Assembly (NCBI GenBank): GCA_963676415.1
Contig: OY781097.1
Coordinates: 868,001-932,000, forward strand
Direction: 5' to 3'
DNA from: G963662905 sp963676415
GTDB taxonomy: Bacteria; Bacteroidota; Bacteroidia; Bacteroidales; WRLA01
DNA length: 64,000 nucleotides
A program made the position numbers and the translations under genes. Numbering within the stretch: the stretch's first letter is position 1; every line of letters starts with the position of its first letter. Shown here piece after piece: positions 24,908 through 32,962 of the stretch. The notes under the pieces are model-generated. The model searched no databases, had not been told where the DNA came from, and saw only the letters and a list, made by a program, of their open reading frames with translations.

Positions 24908-26080
24908 ATGGAACTAGTTGATTTTTTTGAAGCCATAAATCCTGATAAAGTGCAGTTTCCCGAACTGGAAAGGAAACGTTTCGGTGATTTTGTACATACA
25001 TACCTTCACGGCAGCCATTTCCCGGCTCTGGAAAATATGGATATTGCCATTATCGGAGTGCTGGAGGATCGCAATGCCTTCAACAACACGGGCTGCGCAT
25101 TGGCTCCGGACGAAATACGCTCGTACCTGTACCGCCTTTTCCCTCCGGCACAAAAACTGAAGATTGCCGATTTGGGAAACATCCCAGCCGGTTATGAAAT
25201 CAAAGACACCTATTTTGCACTGAGCACGGTTTTGGCCGAACTGCTCGAAATGAACATTTTGCCCATTGTTTTGGGTGGAAGCCAGGATTTGACCTTTGCA
25301 AATTATATGGCCTATGAAAACCTGGGTCGTATTATAAATATTGTAGCCATTGATTCGGAATTTGACCTTGGCGAAAGCCATGCCGAACTGAATTCCCGCT
25401 CCTACCTCACCAAAATCATCCTGCACCAGCCCAACTTCCTTTTCAATTATACCAATATCGGCTACCAAAGCTATTTTGTGGATCAGGAAGCCATCCATCT
25501 GATGAAAAACCTGCTGTTTGATTCCTACCGCTTAGGCATGCTGACCCACGACCTGCAAGAGGTGGAACCGCTGGTACGCAATGCCGATATGTTGAGTGTG
25601 GACATTTCGGCCGTACGCCAATCGGATGCTCCAGGCAATCAAAATGCCACTCCAAACGGATTTTATGGCGAACAGCTTTGCCAGATGATGCGTTTTGCAG
25701 GCATGAGCGATAAGCTCTCATCCATAGGGTTTTATGAAGTAAATCCCGGCTGCGACATCAACGGGCAAACTGCTCACCTGACAGCCCAGGCTGTATGGCA
25801 TTTTATTGAAGGTTTTTACCAGCGACAGAAAGATTTCCCCATAAAAAACAAAGAAAATTATCTGAAATATATAGTTCAAACTGACGAGCTGAGCGAGGAT
25901 GTGATTTTCTTTAAAAGCAAACGCACCGACCGCTGGTGGATGGAAGTCAACTGCCCGACAAGTGTGCGCCAAAAATACGAAAGGCATTATCTTGTGCCTT
26001 GCTCCTACAACGATTACCTTACAGCCTGCGAAAATGACATCCCCGACCGGTGGTGGCAGGCATATCAGAAACTGATGTAA
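24908..26080 (+). CDS. Arginase/formiminoglutamase-fold protein with degenerate metal site
   Basis: The 390-residue protein follows the arginase/ureohydrolase fold pattern: the region ILPIVLGGSQDLTFANYMAYE corresponds to the usual GGDHS block, NIVAIDSEFDLGE to the DAHxD block, and ADMLSVDISAVRQSDAP to the SxDxDxxDP block. The metal-binding His and several Asp are replaced (Gln in the first block, Ser-Glu-Phe in the second, Ile-Ser in the third), so binuclear manganese catalysis as in arginase is unlikely. Automatic pipelines tend to call such proteins formimidoylglutamase. The last 100 residues are outside the classic fold (SEDVIFFKSKRTDRWWMEVN). It is convergent with the two-component genes and has its own start after the glyS terminator. 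The fold call is fairly sure; the enzyme name is not. Confidence 0.7.
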   Translation: MELVDFFEAINPDKVQFPELERKRFGDFVHTYLHGSHFPALENMDIAIIGVLEDRNAFNNTGCALAPDEIRSYLYRLFPPAQKLKIADLGNIPAGYEIKDTYFALSTVLAELLEMNILPIVLGGSQDLTFANYMAYENLGRIINIVAIDSEFDLGESHAELNSRSYLTKIILHQPNFLFNYTNIGYQSYFVDQEAIHLMKNLLFDSYRLGMLTHDLQEVEPLVRNADMLSVDISAVRQSDAPGNQNATPNGFYGEQLCQMMRFAGMSDKLSSIGFYEVNPGCDINGQTAHLTAQAVWHFIEGFYQRQKDFPIKNKENYLKYIVQTDELSEDVIFFKSKRTDRWWMEVNCPTSVRQKYERHYLVPCSYNDYLTACENDIPDRWWQAYQKLM

Positions 26081-26107
26081 GGAATTTCATCTCCTCTGGT
26101 TGACACC

Positions 26108-26797
26108 CTAAGCTTCAGGGCACAGTAAGCGGAAGCCACTGCCATGGATATTGCTGATTTCGATACGGGAATCTTCCGACAGATATTTGCGCAATTTTGA
26201 AATATACACATCCATGCTGCGCGTAGTGAAATAATCGTCATTGCCCCAGATTTCGCGTAAAGCCTGAGCCCGGGGCATCACTTCATTTTTATGATCGCAG
26301 AGCATTTTGAGCAAATCCGCTTCGCGCGGACTAAGATGCTGTTCCCTGCCTTCAAAACGTAAAATCCGCAGTTTGTGGTCAAATTCGTAGGAAACAAGAC
26401 GGTAAAAGCCATCAGGATTTTCAGGCGCTTTCATGCCCCTCTTTAAAATTGCCCTGATTTTGTATAACAAGACTTCCGAATCGAAGGGTTTCGTGATATA
26501 ATCATCGGCTCCGGCTTTGAAACCTTTAAGTACATCCTCGCGCAGGGTTTTGGCGGTCAGGAAAATTATGGGCACCTGTTCGTTTTCTTTCCGGATCTGG
26601 GCAGCCACGCTGAAGCCGTCGAGGTGAGGCAACATTACATCCAGAATGCAAATATTGAACTTTTGTGAAAGAAAAACATCCAGGGCTTTTGCTCCATCGG
26701 TTTCCCAGATGATTTCAAACTCATGCATCTCCAAGTAGGCTTTGAGGATGGAACCAAAATTGATATCGTCTTCGAGCAGAAAAATCCGTTCAGCCAT
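26108..26797 (-). CDS. OmpR/PhoB-family response regulator
   Basis: The start was set at ATG 26797 (MAERIFLLEDDINFG), 10 bases after the kinase stop; the frame from 26821 would overlap the kinase. The product has 229 residues. The receiver domain shows the acidic pair (LLEDD), phospho-acceptor Asp53 in ICILDVMLPHLDG, PIIFLTAKT, and the Lys of YITKPF. The C-terminal half is a winged-helix Trans_reg_C domain (HLSPREADLLKMLCDH, FTTRSMDVYISKLRKYL, IHGSGFRL). It resembles RprY-type regulators of Bacteroidota. With the kinase upstream it forms a two-component system; an operator-like array lies in the divergent intergenic region at 28464-28501. Confidence 0.93.
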   Translation of the reverse strand: MAERIFLLEDDINFGSILKAYLEMHEFEIIWETDGAKALDVFLSQKFNICILDVMLPHLDGFSVAAQIRKENEQVPIIFLTAKTLREDVLKGFKAGADDYITKPFDSEVLLYKIRAILKRGMKAPENPDGFYRLVSYEFDHKLRILRFEGREQHLSPREADLLKMLCDHKNEVMPRAQALREIWGNDDYFTTRSMDVYISKLRKYLSEDSRIEISNIHGSGFRLLCPEA

Positions 26798-26807
26798 GAT
26801 TTTTTCT

Positions 26808-28409
26808 TTATTGGTTATCATTTAAAGGAAATACAATTTTAAATTCCGAGCCCTTTTCCGGTTGGCTATCGACAGAAATTGTACCGCCCATTAGCTCAAC
26901 CAAGGCCCGTGAATAGCTCAGGCCAAGCCCAAAACCTTTCACATTATGGACATCGCCGGTAGATTTACGGTAAAACTTATCAAAAATATGTTTCAGGCTG
27001 TCCTTATCTATTCCGATACCATTATCAATAATGGAAATTTCGAGCGACCCATTGGGCAAATTTTGGGTACGAACAAGTATTTCCGGTATTTTATCATTGT
27101 ATTTCAATGCATTATCAAAGATATTGAATAATACATTCAAAAAATGCGCCTCATCAATTTCGATTTCATCAGACTCAGCTTTTAAATTTGGTTTCATGCT
27201 GCCTCCTGCCTTATTGGCCTGCAAGCGAAACTGACCGATAGCTTTAGTGAGCAGATCGTGCATTGAAATGCGTTTGCACTGAATCTGAAAATCTTTTTTA
27301 TCGAGCAGCGACATCTGCAAAACACTCTCCACGCGCATGTTCATCCGTTTGTTTTCCTCACGGATCATGCCTGTGAAATAGCGGATCCGTTCGGGATCAT
27401 GAATTACTTTATCGTTATCAATAGAATCGGTAGCCAGCGAAATGGTAGCAATAGGCGTTTTGAACTCATGCGTCATATTGTTGATAAAGTCAGTTTTTAC
27501 ATCCGAAATCTTTTTTTGCTGCAGCAGTGAACGTATAGTGATAATAAACATCAGGATTACAATCAGGCTAAAGATCAGGCTTGCCGAAGCCATCAAAAAC
27601 AAAGAAGCCATGACGAAACCTGTTTTTCCATTGAAGCGCAAAAGGAGATAACCCGGTTGAAACATAAAATTATCCGGTTCCAGGCTTACGCGAAATGCAT
27701 CAAGATTTTCCTGTTGCTCTTGAGGCTCATTGCCTTTAAGAATTTTGCTTTCAAAAGCCAGATCGATGCCCTTTTGCGAAAGCTCTTTTGAAATCAAGGT
27801 GTCGATACCGTCAAAAGCAAAAAAAGCGCTATCCGCATTTTCGTATTGTTTGAACTCCACTTTAAACTGCTCCATTGTTTTGTTTAAACGCAGGGTATGC
27901 TCTTCGATGCCTTCCAGTTTTTTTTGAATCACGAGATTAATGGAGTCCATTTTTTCTTTAAAAACCATGGTCGTAAACTGAACCAGTGAATCATCCAAAT
28001 ACACCTTACAGCCGGTAATGGCATCAACATCATCTCCTGACATCAAATAACGATCTTCATCATTGCGGATAATAATCTTTGGCGCACCGGGCAGGTTTTT
28101 AAAATAATCATCATCCGGTACGACACGGCTGAACTCTTCATCAAAAACGCGTGTAACCGAATCGCTCAGGAAAGCGATATCCGGCACATCCGCCAAAACA
28201 TCCAAGCTTGAGGCTGTGTAAATATCCTTCATTCGTTGCTGTTGTTGGTATTTTTCCACAGCCAAATCCATCGCTTCATAAACTTTGCGCTCAAATTCAG
28301 CCTCATTGATAATCCACGCATGCCGCATCCAGAGAAACTGCATCAGAAGGATACCCAGTAGCGCAAAAACTACCAGGCCGATAATAATATTGATCTTTCT
28401 TCTTTTCAA
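26808..28409 (-). CDS. Membrane sensor histidine kinase
   Basis: The 533-residue protein has one N-terminal helix (about residues 8-28), a periplasmic sensor region of about 235 residues rich in helices and acidic residues, a second helix near residues 265-295 (FVMASLFLMASASLIFSLIV), then a HisKA domain with H-box MTHEFKTPIAT (phospho-His314) and a HATPase domain (NIFDNALKYN, IDNGIGIDKD, GFGLGLSYSRALVELMGG). No HAMP domain is evident. It resembles RprX-type kinases of Bacteroidota. It lies first in the kinase-regulator pair and is divergent from the acidic secreted protein gene at 28579, which may be a regulated target or part of the signal circuit. Confidence 0.92.
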   Translation of the reverse strand: MKRRKINIIIGLVVFALLGILLMQFLWMRHAWIINEAEFERKVYEAMDLAVEKYQQQQRMKDIYTASSLDVLADVPDIAFLSDSVTRVFDEEFSRVVPDDDYFKNLPGAPKIIIRNDEDRYLMSGDDVDAITGCKVYLDDSLVQFTTMVFKEKMDSINLVIQKKLEGIEEHTLRLNKTMEQFKVEFKQYENADSAFFAFDGIDTLISKELSQKGIDLAFESKILKGNEPQEQQENLDAFRVSLEPDNFMFQPGYLLLRFNGKTGFVMASLFLMASASLIFSLIVILMFIITIRSLLQQKKISDVKTDFINNMTHEFKTPIATISLATDSIDNDKVIHDPERIRYFTGMIREENKRMNMRVESVLQMSLLDKKDFQIQCKRISMHDLLTKAIGQFRLQANKAGGSMKPNLKAESDEIEIDEAHFLNVLFNIFDNALKYNDKIPEILVRTQNLPNGSLEISIIDNGIGIDKDSLKHIFDKFYRKSTGDVHNVKGFGLGLSYSRALVELMGGTISVDSQPEKGSEFKIVFPLNDNQ

Positions 28410-28463
28410 TTCTTTTGATTTTCAGGCCAAATTTAGGGAATACGAAAAGGCTTGCCAAGCATT

Positions 28464-28501
28464 TTAACCTTTCATTAAGGCTTTTTAACCTGTTGTTAGG
28501 T
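28464..28501. promoter_or_regulatory. Operator-like array of four TTAA half-sites at helical spacing
   Basis: TTAACC (28464), TTAAGG (28475), TTAACC (28485) and TTAGGT (28496) start at intervals of 11, 10 and 11 bases, so they face one side of the helix. The array lies between the histidine kinase start and the -7 box at 28523 of the divergent gene. OmpR/PhoB-type regulators bind such tandem direct repeats, and one is encoded next door. The regulator assignment is inference. Confidence 0.55.
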
Positions 28502-28522
28502 TTTTACAGATGTTTTACGCCA

Positions 28523-28530
28523 TAGTTTTG
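28523..28530 (+). promoter_or_regulatory. -7 box of the acidic secreted protein gene
   Basis: TAGTTTTG followed by C fits TAnnTTTG. The -33 position is occupied by the operator-like repeats instead of a TTTG, as expected for an activated promoter. Confidence 0.55.
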
Positions 28531-28578
28531 CATCAGATGATTCATTCAATAAAATAACGAACCCAAAATTAATAAGTC

Positions 28579-29715
28579 ATGAGCAAAGCAATTAAATTTT
28601 TCATACAGCTGTTTATAGCAATCCTGATTTACCTGTTCTCAGGAGCTTTTTCGCAGATGATGGCTCAAAAAGTCACATCACAAAAAAAAGTAAAAGCTTA
28701 TTTTGTAAATTCAGACAACATCAAAACAGACACAATTATATGGAATTTTTATGATCATGATTTTGATCATGAACGCATCCGTATTATCATGGATTCGGCT
28801 ATGGAAGGCATGGAGGAGGAACTGCAAAAAATTGAAATCCTTCTTGATGAAAATGCAAAACTGATTGATGACATGAAATTTGACATCATGATGGTCAGTG
28901 ATTCAATCGATTTTGAACGTATTAAGATCGATATCCCGGATATTGACTCCATCATGCGAACCGTTAAGATCAAATTTGACACGGACAGCCTCCACATGAA
29001 AATCTCGGCGGAGATGGAAGAAATGGAGGAGCTGATGAAAAACATACATCATAAGGATGGAATGATTTGGTTTGGCGATGATGAAAACATGAAGGTAAAG
29101 GTCATTAAAGGCAAAAACGGCCGTGTTACTGTGGAATGCGACGGAGAAAGCATTCATACACTCGATAGTTTGGGCGGACACATGACCATATACGTCAACG
29201 ACAGCACTTCCGGTGATATTTTTACTACCCGCGGAGATGCCAACTGGATATTTGCTGGAAAAGACAATCCGCTGGAAGGTGTTAATGCGGTAAAAATCAT
29301 TGTGGCCCGCAGCGACAATAAATATGGAAAAGATGTGGATTTCATTGCATATACTACCAAAGACGGTGATTCGGTTCATATGGCAAAATTAAACAATGCC
29401 AAAAAAGAAGATATAGAATACCTGAAAGAACAAGGTGTGAAATTTAGCGATGATAAACTAGAAACGGACACCTTTATCCTTTTCCCAAATCCCAGCGAAG
29501 GGTGTTTTAAAGTGAGATTTATAGTGAAAGAAAAAGCCAAAACTGAAATCCGTGTGCTGGATGAAAACGGGCATGATATCTATAACAAAAAACTGGGCAA
29601 AGCACTGGGCTGGCAGGAAGAAGAAATTCAACTGGACGGCCAGTTTAAGGGAACATTTTTCGTGCAGATTATTTCCGGAGAGAAGCAAATTACCAAGAAA
29701 CTAATCGTGCAATAA
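28579..29715 (+). CDS. Secreted acidic protein with T9SS C-terminal sorting domain
   Basis: The 378-residue product has a signal peptide (hydrophobic FFIQLFIAILIYLFSGAF, cleaved near residue 30). The next 150 residues are unusually rich in Asp, Glu, Met and Ile and probably helical (DHERIRIIMDSAMEGMEEEL, DSIDFERIKIDIPDIDSIM, AEMEEMEELMKNI). A beta-rich stretch follows (KVKVIKGKNGRVTVECDGE), and from about residue 305 a type A T9SS sorting domain begins with FILFPNPSEGCFKVRF and ends ITKKLIVQ. It should be exported by the Sec system and T9SS to the cell surface. It is divergent from a histidine kinase and preceded by an operator-like array. I do not recognise the central region. Confidence 0.75.
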   Translation: MSKAIKFFIQLFIAILIYLFSGAFSQMMAQKVTSQKKVKAYFVNSDNIKTDTIIWNFYDHDFDHERIRIIMDSAMEGMEEELQKIEILLDENAKLIDDMKFDIMMVSDSIDFERIKIDIPDIDSIMRTVKIKFDTDSLHMKISAEMEEMEELMKNIHHKDGMIWFGDDENMKVKVIKGKNGRVTVECDGESIHTLDSLGGHMTIYVNDSTSGDIFTTRGDANWIFAGKDNPLEGVNAVKIIVARSDNKYGKDVDFIAYTTKDGDSVHMAKLNNAKKEDIEYLKEQGVKFSDDKLETDTFILFPNPSEGCFKVRFIVKEKAKTEIRVLDENGHDIYNKKLGKALGWQEEEIQLDGQFKGTFFVQIISGEKQITKKLIVQ

Positions 29716-29743
29716 ACTTCATTGATTGGTATTATGTTGTTGG

Positions 29744-29775
29744 CCCGGGAAGCAATGTGCTTTCCGGGTTTTTTT
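29744..29775 (+). terminator. Terminator after the acidic secreted protein gene
   Basis: CCCGGGAAGCA pairs with TGCTTTCCGGG (one G-T pair) around ATG, followed by TTTTTTTT. Confidence 0.85.
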
Positions 29776-29800
29776 ATACATGCATTTGTGACCGAAAATA

Positions 29801-32800
29801 TCAATAAGCCTTAACACATTTAAAAACAGCAGATTTATCTCCACAATGAATATGCAAAAAATAGATCCCTGTAGCAAAACGGATCAATGACAGACTGTTG
29901 TTTCCCAAAAACAATTCACCATTTAAAAGTGCTGCCCCGGAAACATCAAAAAGCTGAAAGTTACATTCTTTAGGATAAAAACTCTTGATCTGCAACATAC
30001 CTTTTTGCTGCTGAAGCTGGAAATATTCCGAAAAACCACTTTTTGCTGCCTGAGGATTTATCATATTAAAGCGAAGGAAAAACCTATCGCTGGCGTTTCC
30101 TGTACGACAAGAATATTCCCTTTCGGACAAATCCGTCAAAACATCATTTTCGCGATCTTCAAGTATAATGCTGCCTTTTTGGAATGCTGATCCCTTCATT
30201 GAAAAAGTAATTTCCGAGGACGAGGCCAAATCGATCCCAAGCGGGATTACACATTCGGTGTCAATAAAAGGCAATGCCTGAATGGCAAAATCCTCTCCCA
30301 AAGCCTCCGGCAGTCGGCTGTACAAAGCGATATCCGGATTTCCTTTCATTTTTGCAGCATCATAGCCTGCATCCATCTCAAGGCTCATACCTGCAGCAAA
30401 AACAAACTCTGTGAATGCCGCTATTTTATCGGTCCGTATCCACAGCTTTAGCCGCATAAAATCATCGGATTCTTTATAAAAAATCCCGCTACCGTGCTTT
30501 CTGATTTCTTCCGGAAACTGCAAAACAGCTCCATCCGAAGCCGACATAAGCATAAAACCCTGTGCAGCCTCCAAAAATGTGGCAGCGCTGCTGTGGTTCA
30601 AAGGCACATAGTCTTCATTGCTGATCCCGTCCCAGTTTTCACTTTCCTGCCACACATATACGGCCTGATAAGACGCCTCGAGAACCGGTGCATTGGCTTT
30701 AATAAAATTATCGTCGCTGTCGGCGGCATTGTTAATAGCAATATCGCAGCAAAAAGGATTGCCCACCAGATTTGCGCCGGTATGGCTGCTGGCCGGTGTA
30801 CGGCTCATACTGATATTCTGATCAGAAAGCAATGGCGTTCCGCTTAACTCCAGGGTTTTATCTGTATCCTTACAGGTCATTGCATAGCCCTTGGCGGTAA
30901 CAAAACCTTCATCATCCGTCAACGGATCAGTGCCGCCGCCATCTTCGCCATTGAGAATATCTACCCAGATTCCGGTATATCCGTCCCAAACATATTCCTC
31001 TTCCCAGCGGTAAAACTGATCGTTGTTTTCTCCTGCTGTAAGTCCAAGGTTCAGGCTGTTGAAATTGCCTGAAATATCAAAAGGAGCAGAAATATAATGC
31101 CAAATGTCTTTGCTCAAATAGCGTTCGGCGCTGATATCGCCATCGGCTTCGCCTTCAATAATCAGCGAAGCGGTGCCGGATGCATTTGATTTTAAGAGAA
31201 CCGATTCTGCTGAGGATTCATTAAAGATCAGTCCGTCCACAGTAAGCTGCGCATTGTTTTGCAGCTCAAGACCGGCAGAAGGCGCGATATGCAGACTGGT
31301 AATTTCCTGAGCAGAATTAATTTGGATTGCATTTATGGGATCGGGTTCTATATTCACATGAGCACTGCTCGCCGGCACATTGCCCGAACTCCAGTTTGCC
31401 GCCAGGTTCCACTGACTGTTTGCAGCTCCCAGCCAGTTTATGATGTACGTATTGGGATCAAAATCGCTACCCGATTCAAAAAAATTCATATGCCCGTGAA
31501 AGGCATTAGGCGAAGCATCCTTCAAGCTGGAAACATCCTGAACAGATTGGTTCATTCGGTAACAGCAGGCCAAACCACCCCAATTTCCATTGATGTTTTT
31601 ATAAAGCACATCACGTATTTCATCTTCTGTGCGCGCCATATACCAGATGCGTACTTCATCAATTTGGCCGTCAAAATCATAGGCCAGGTTCTGGCTGTTA
31701 TTCTGGAACAAAACCCCAATCTGCATATTGGTGACCTGCGGCCTTTTTACCAATGTAGTACTTACATCCATCAGGCCGTTTATATAGAGCTTCACCGAGC
31801 TTTCCTCCTGAACCACACAAACATGCGTCCAGTTTCCTGTATTTATGGAAGTATTGCTTTTGAGTGATATCCAATCATTATCTGCACCTGTGTAAAGACC
31901 ATACTCCAGTTTTCCCTGGTCCATCCTGAACTCAACAACATCACGATTGGTACGGCTTCCCCAGCAAACGATTTCTTTCTCCGTTGCCGTGCTGCTGCTT
32001 TTTATCCAGGCTTCGATGGTGATGGTATCGGTAAAGTAGGGCCGATTATTGTCAAAAAAAACATGATTGTTTGTGCCATCAAACAACAAGGCATTCCCAT
32101 TGGACACAAAGCAGTCGGATGCTTTCCATGCGGTGCCGTTCATCAGCGATCCGGAATGGCTGTTTTTGCTGTTGTCGCTCAAAGATGTACCGCTGCCATT
32201 GCTCATTTTATAAAAGGCTTCCATATCGGTACCGGCATCCTTATACATGTATTCCCTGATTTCCCATGCTGATCGGGCTGAATGCCAGACTCGCACTTCA
32301 TCCATTTCTCCCTGAAAAGCCATATCGGAATCAATAGTTCCGGCCTGATAAAAATGCCCGAGTATGAAACGATCCATACTTACATTCTGCTGCAAGGTTC
32401 CGCTATTGTCGTCCACTCCGTTGATATACAATTGCACAAAGCTGCCACTTTTTACCATAGCGACATGCATCCAGCAACCGGCATTTACATGCTGACTGCT
32501 GCTTACAGAACCCCAGTGATGTGCTCCATAATCGTCAATACCGAAAGTAAGCAGACCGTCATCAATCCTGAGCTGCACATTTTGATTGCTTCCCGTTGCG
32601 CCCCAGCTCAGGATGTTTTTTTCTGATCCGGTTTGGCTGGTTTTAATCCAGGCTTCAATTGTGATATTATCATTGTAAAAGGTGGGCGAATTGGTTCCAA
32701 AACTCACATAATCATCCGTTCCATCAAAAGAAAGTGAATAGCCACCACTTTGGGCATTAAGACAGCTTCCTGCAATCAGAATCAGGAGAACCGCCAGGGA

Positions 32801-32830
32801 TAAGCTTTGTTTCACTTTTCTGTATTTCAT
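29801..32830 (-). CDS. Secreted LamG-domain protein with T9SS sorting domain
   Basis: The 1009-residue product has a signal peptide (SLAVLLILIAGSCLNAQ) and two tandem LamG/concanavalin-A-like domains: about residues 28-200 (SLSFDGTDDYVSFGTN, TIEAWIKTSQTG, WMHVAMVKSGSFVQLYING, MDEVRVWHSARS) and 240-415 (ALLFDGTNNHVFF, TIEAWIKSSST, WTHVCVVQEESSVKLYING, IDEVRIWYMART). A region with GNVPASSAHVNIEP follows, where other Bacteroidota surface proteins carry a short beta-solenoid, then a long unassigned beta-rich part, and a C-terminal T9SS-like domain (NFQLFDVSGAALLNGELFLG to FKCVKAY). LamG folds usually bind carbohydrate or protein. It probably sits on the cell surface. The ligand is unknown. Confidence 0.8.
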   Translation of the reverse strand: MKYRKVKQSLSLAVLLILIAGSCLNAQSGGYSLSFDGTDDYVSFGTNSPTFYNDNITIEAWIKTSQTGSEKNILSWGATGSNQNVQLRIDDGLLTFGIDDYGAHHWGSVSSSQHVNAGCWMHVAMVKSGSFVQLYINGVDDNSGTLQQNVSMDRFILGHFYQAGTIDSDMAFQGEMDEVRVWHSARSAWEIREYMYKDAGTDMEAFYKMSNGSGTSLSDNSKNSHSGSLMNGTAWKASDCFVSNGNALLFDGTNNHVFFDNNRPYFTDTITIEAWIKSSSTATEKEIVCWGSRTNRDVVEFRMDQGKLEYGLYTGADNDWISLKSNTSINTGNWTHVCVVQEESSVKLYINGLMDVSTTLVKRPQVTNMQIGVLFQNNSQNLAYDFDGQIDEVRIWYMARTEDEIRDVLYKNINGNWGGLACCYRMNQSVQDVSSLKDASPNAFHGHMNFFESGSDFDPNTYIINWLGAANSQWNLAANWSSGNVPASSAHVNIEPDPINAIQINSAQEITSLHIAPSAGLELQNNAQLTVDGLIFNESSAESVLLKSNASGTASLIIEGEADGDISAERYLSKDIWHYISAPFDISGNFNSLNLGLTAGENNDQFYRWEEEYVWDGYTGIWVDILNGEDGGGTDPLTDDEGFVTAKGYAMTCKDTDKTLELSGTPLLSDQNISMSRTPASSHTGANLVGNPFCCDIAINNAADSDDNFIKANAPVLEASYQAVYVWQESENWDGISNEDYVPLNHSSAATFLEAAQGFMLMSASDGAVLQFPEEIRKHGSGIFYKESDDFMRLKLWIRTDKIAAFTEFVFAAGMSLEMDAGYDAAKMKGNPDIALYSRLPEALGEDFAIQALPFIDTECVIPLGIDLASSSEITFSMKGSAFQKGSIILEDRENDVLTDLSEREYSCRTGNASDRFFLRFNMINPQAAKSGFSEYFQLQQQKGMLQIKSFYPKECNFQLFDVSGAALLNGELFLGNNSLSLIRFATGIYFLHIHCGDKSAVFKCVKAY

Positions 32831-32962
32831 CCATTGAATGATAAAGTCAGAGGCAAAAATAAACTATTCATCAAAATAAGTGGCCAATGCTCCGACAAAC
32901 AGATAAACGGCTAATTCACAGCTTTCTTGCAAAAACCAATACCGGGAATCAGAATTCAGGAA

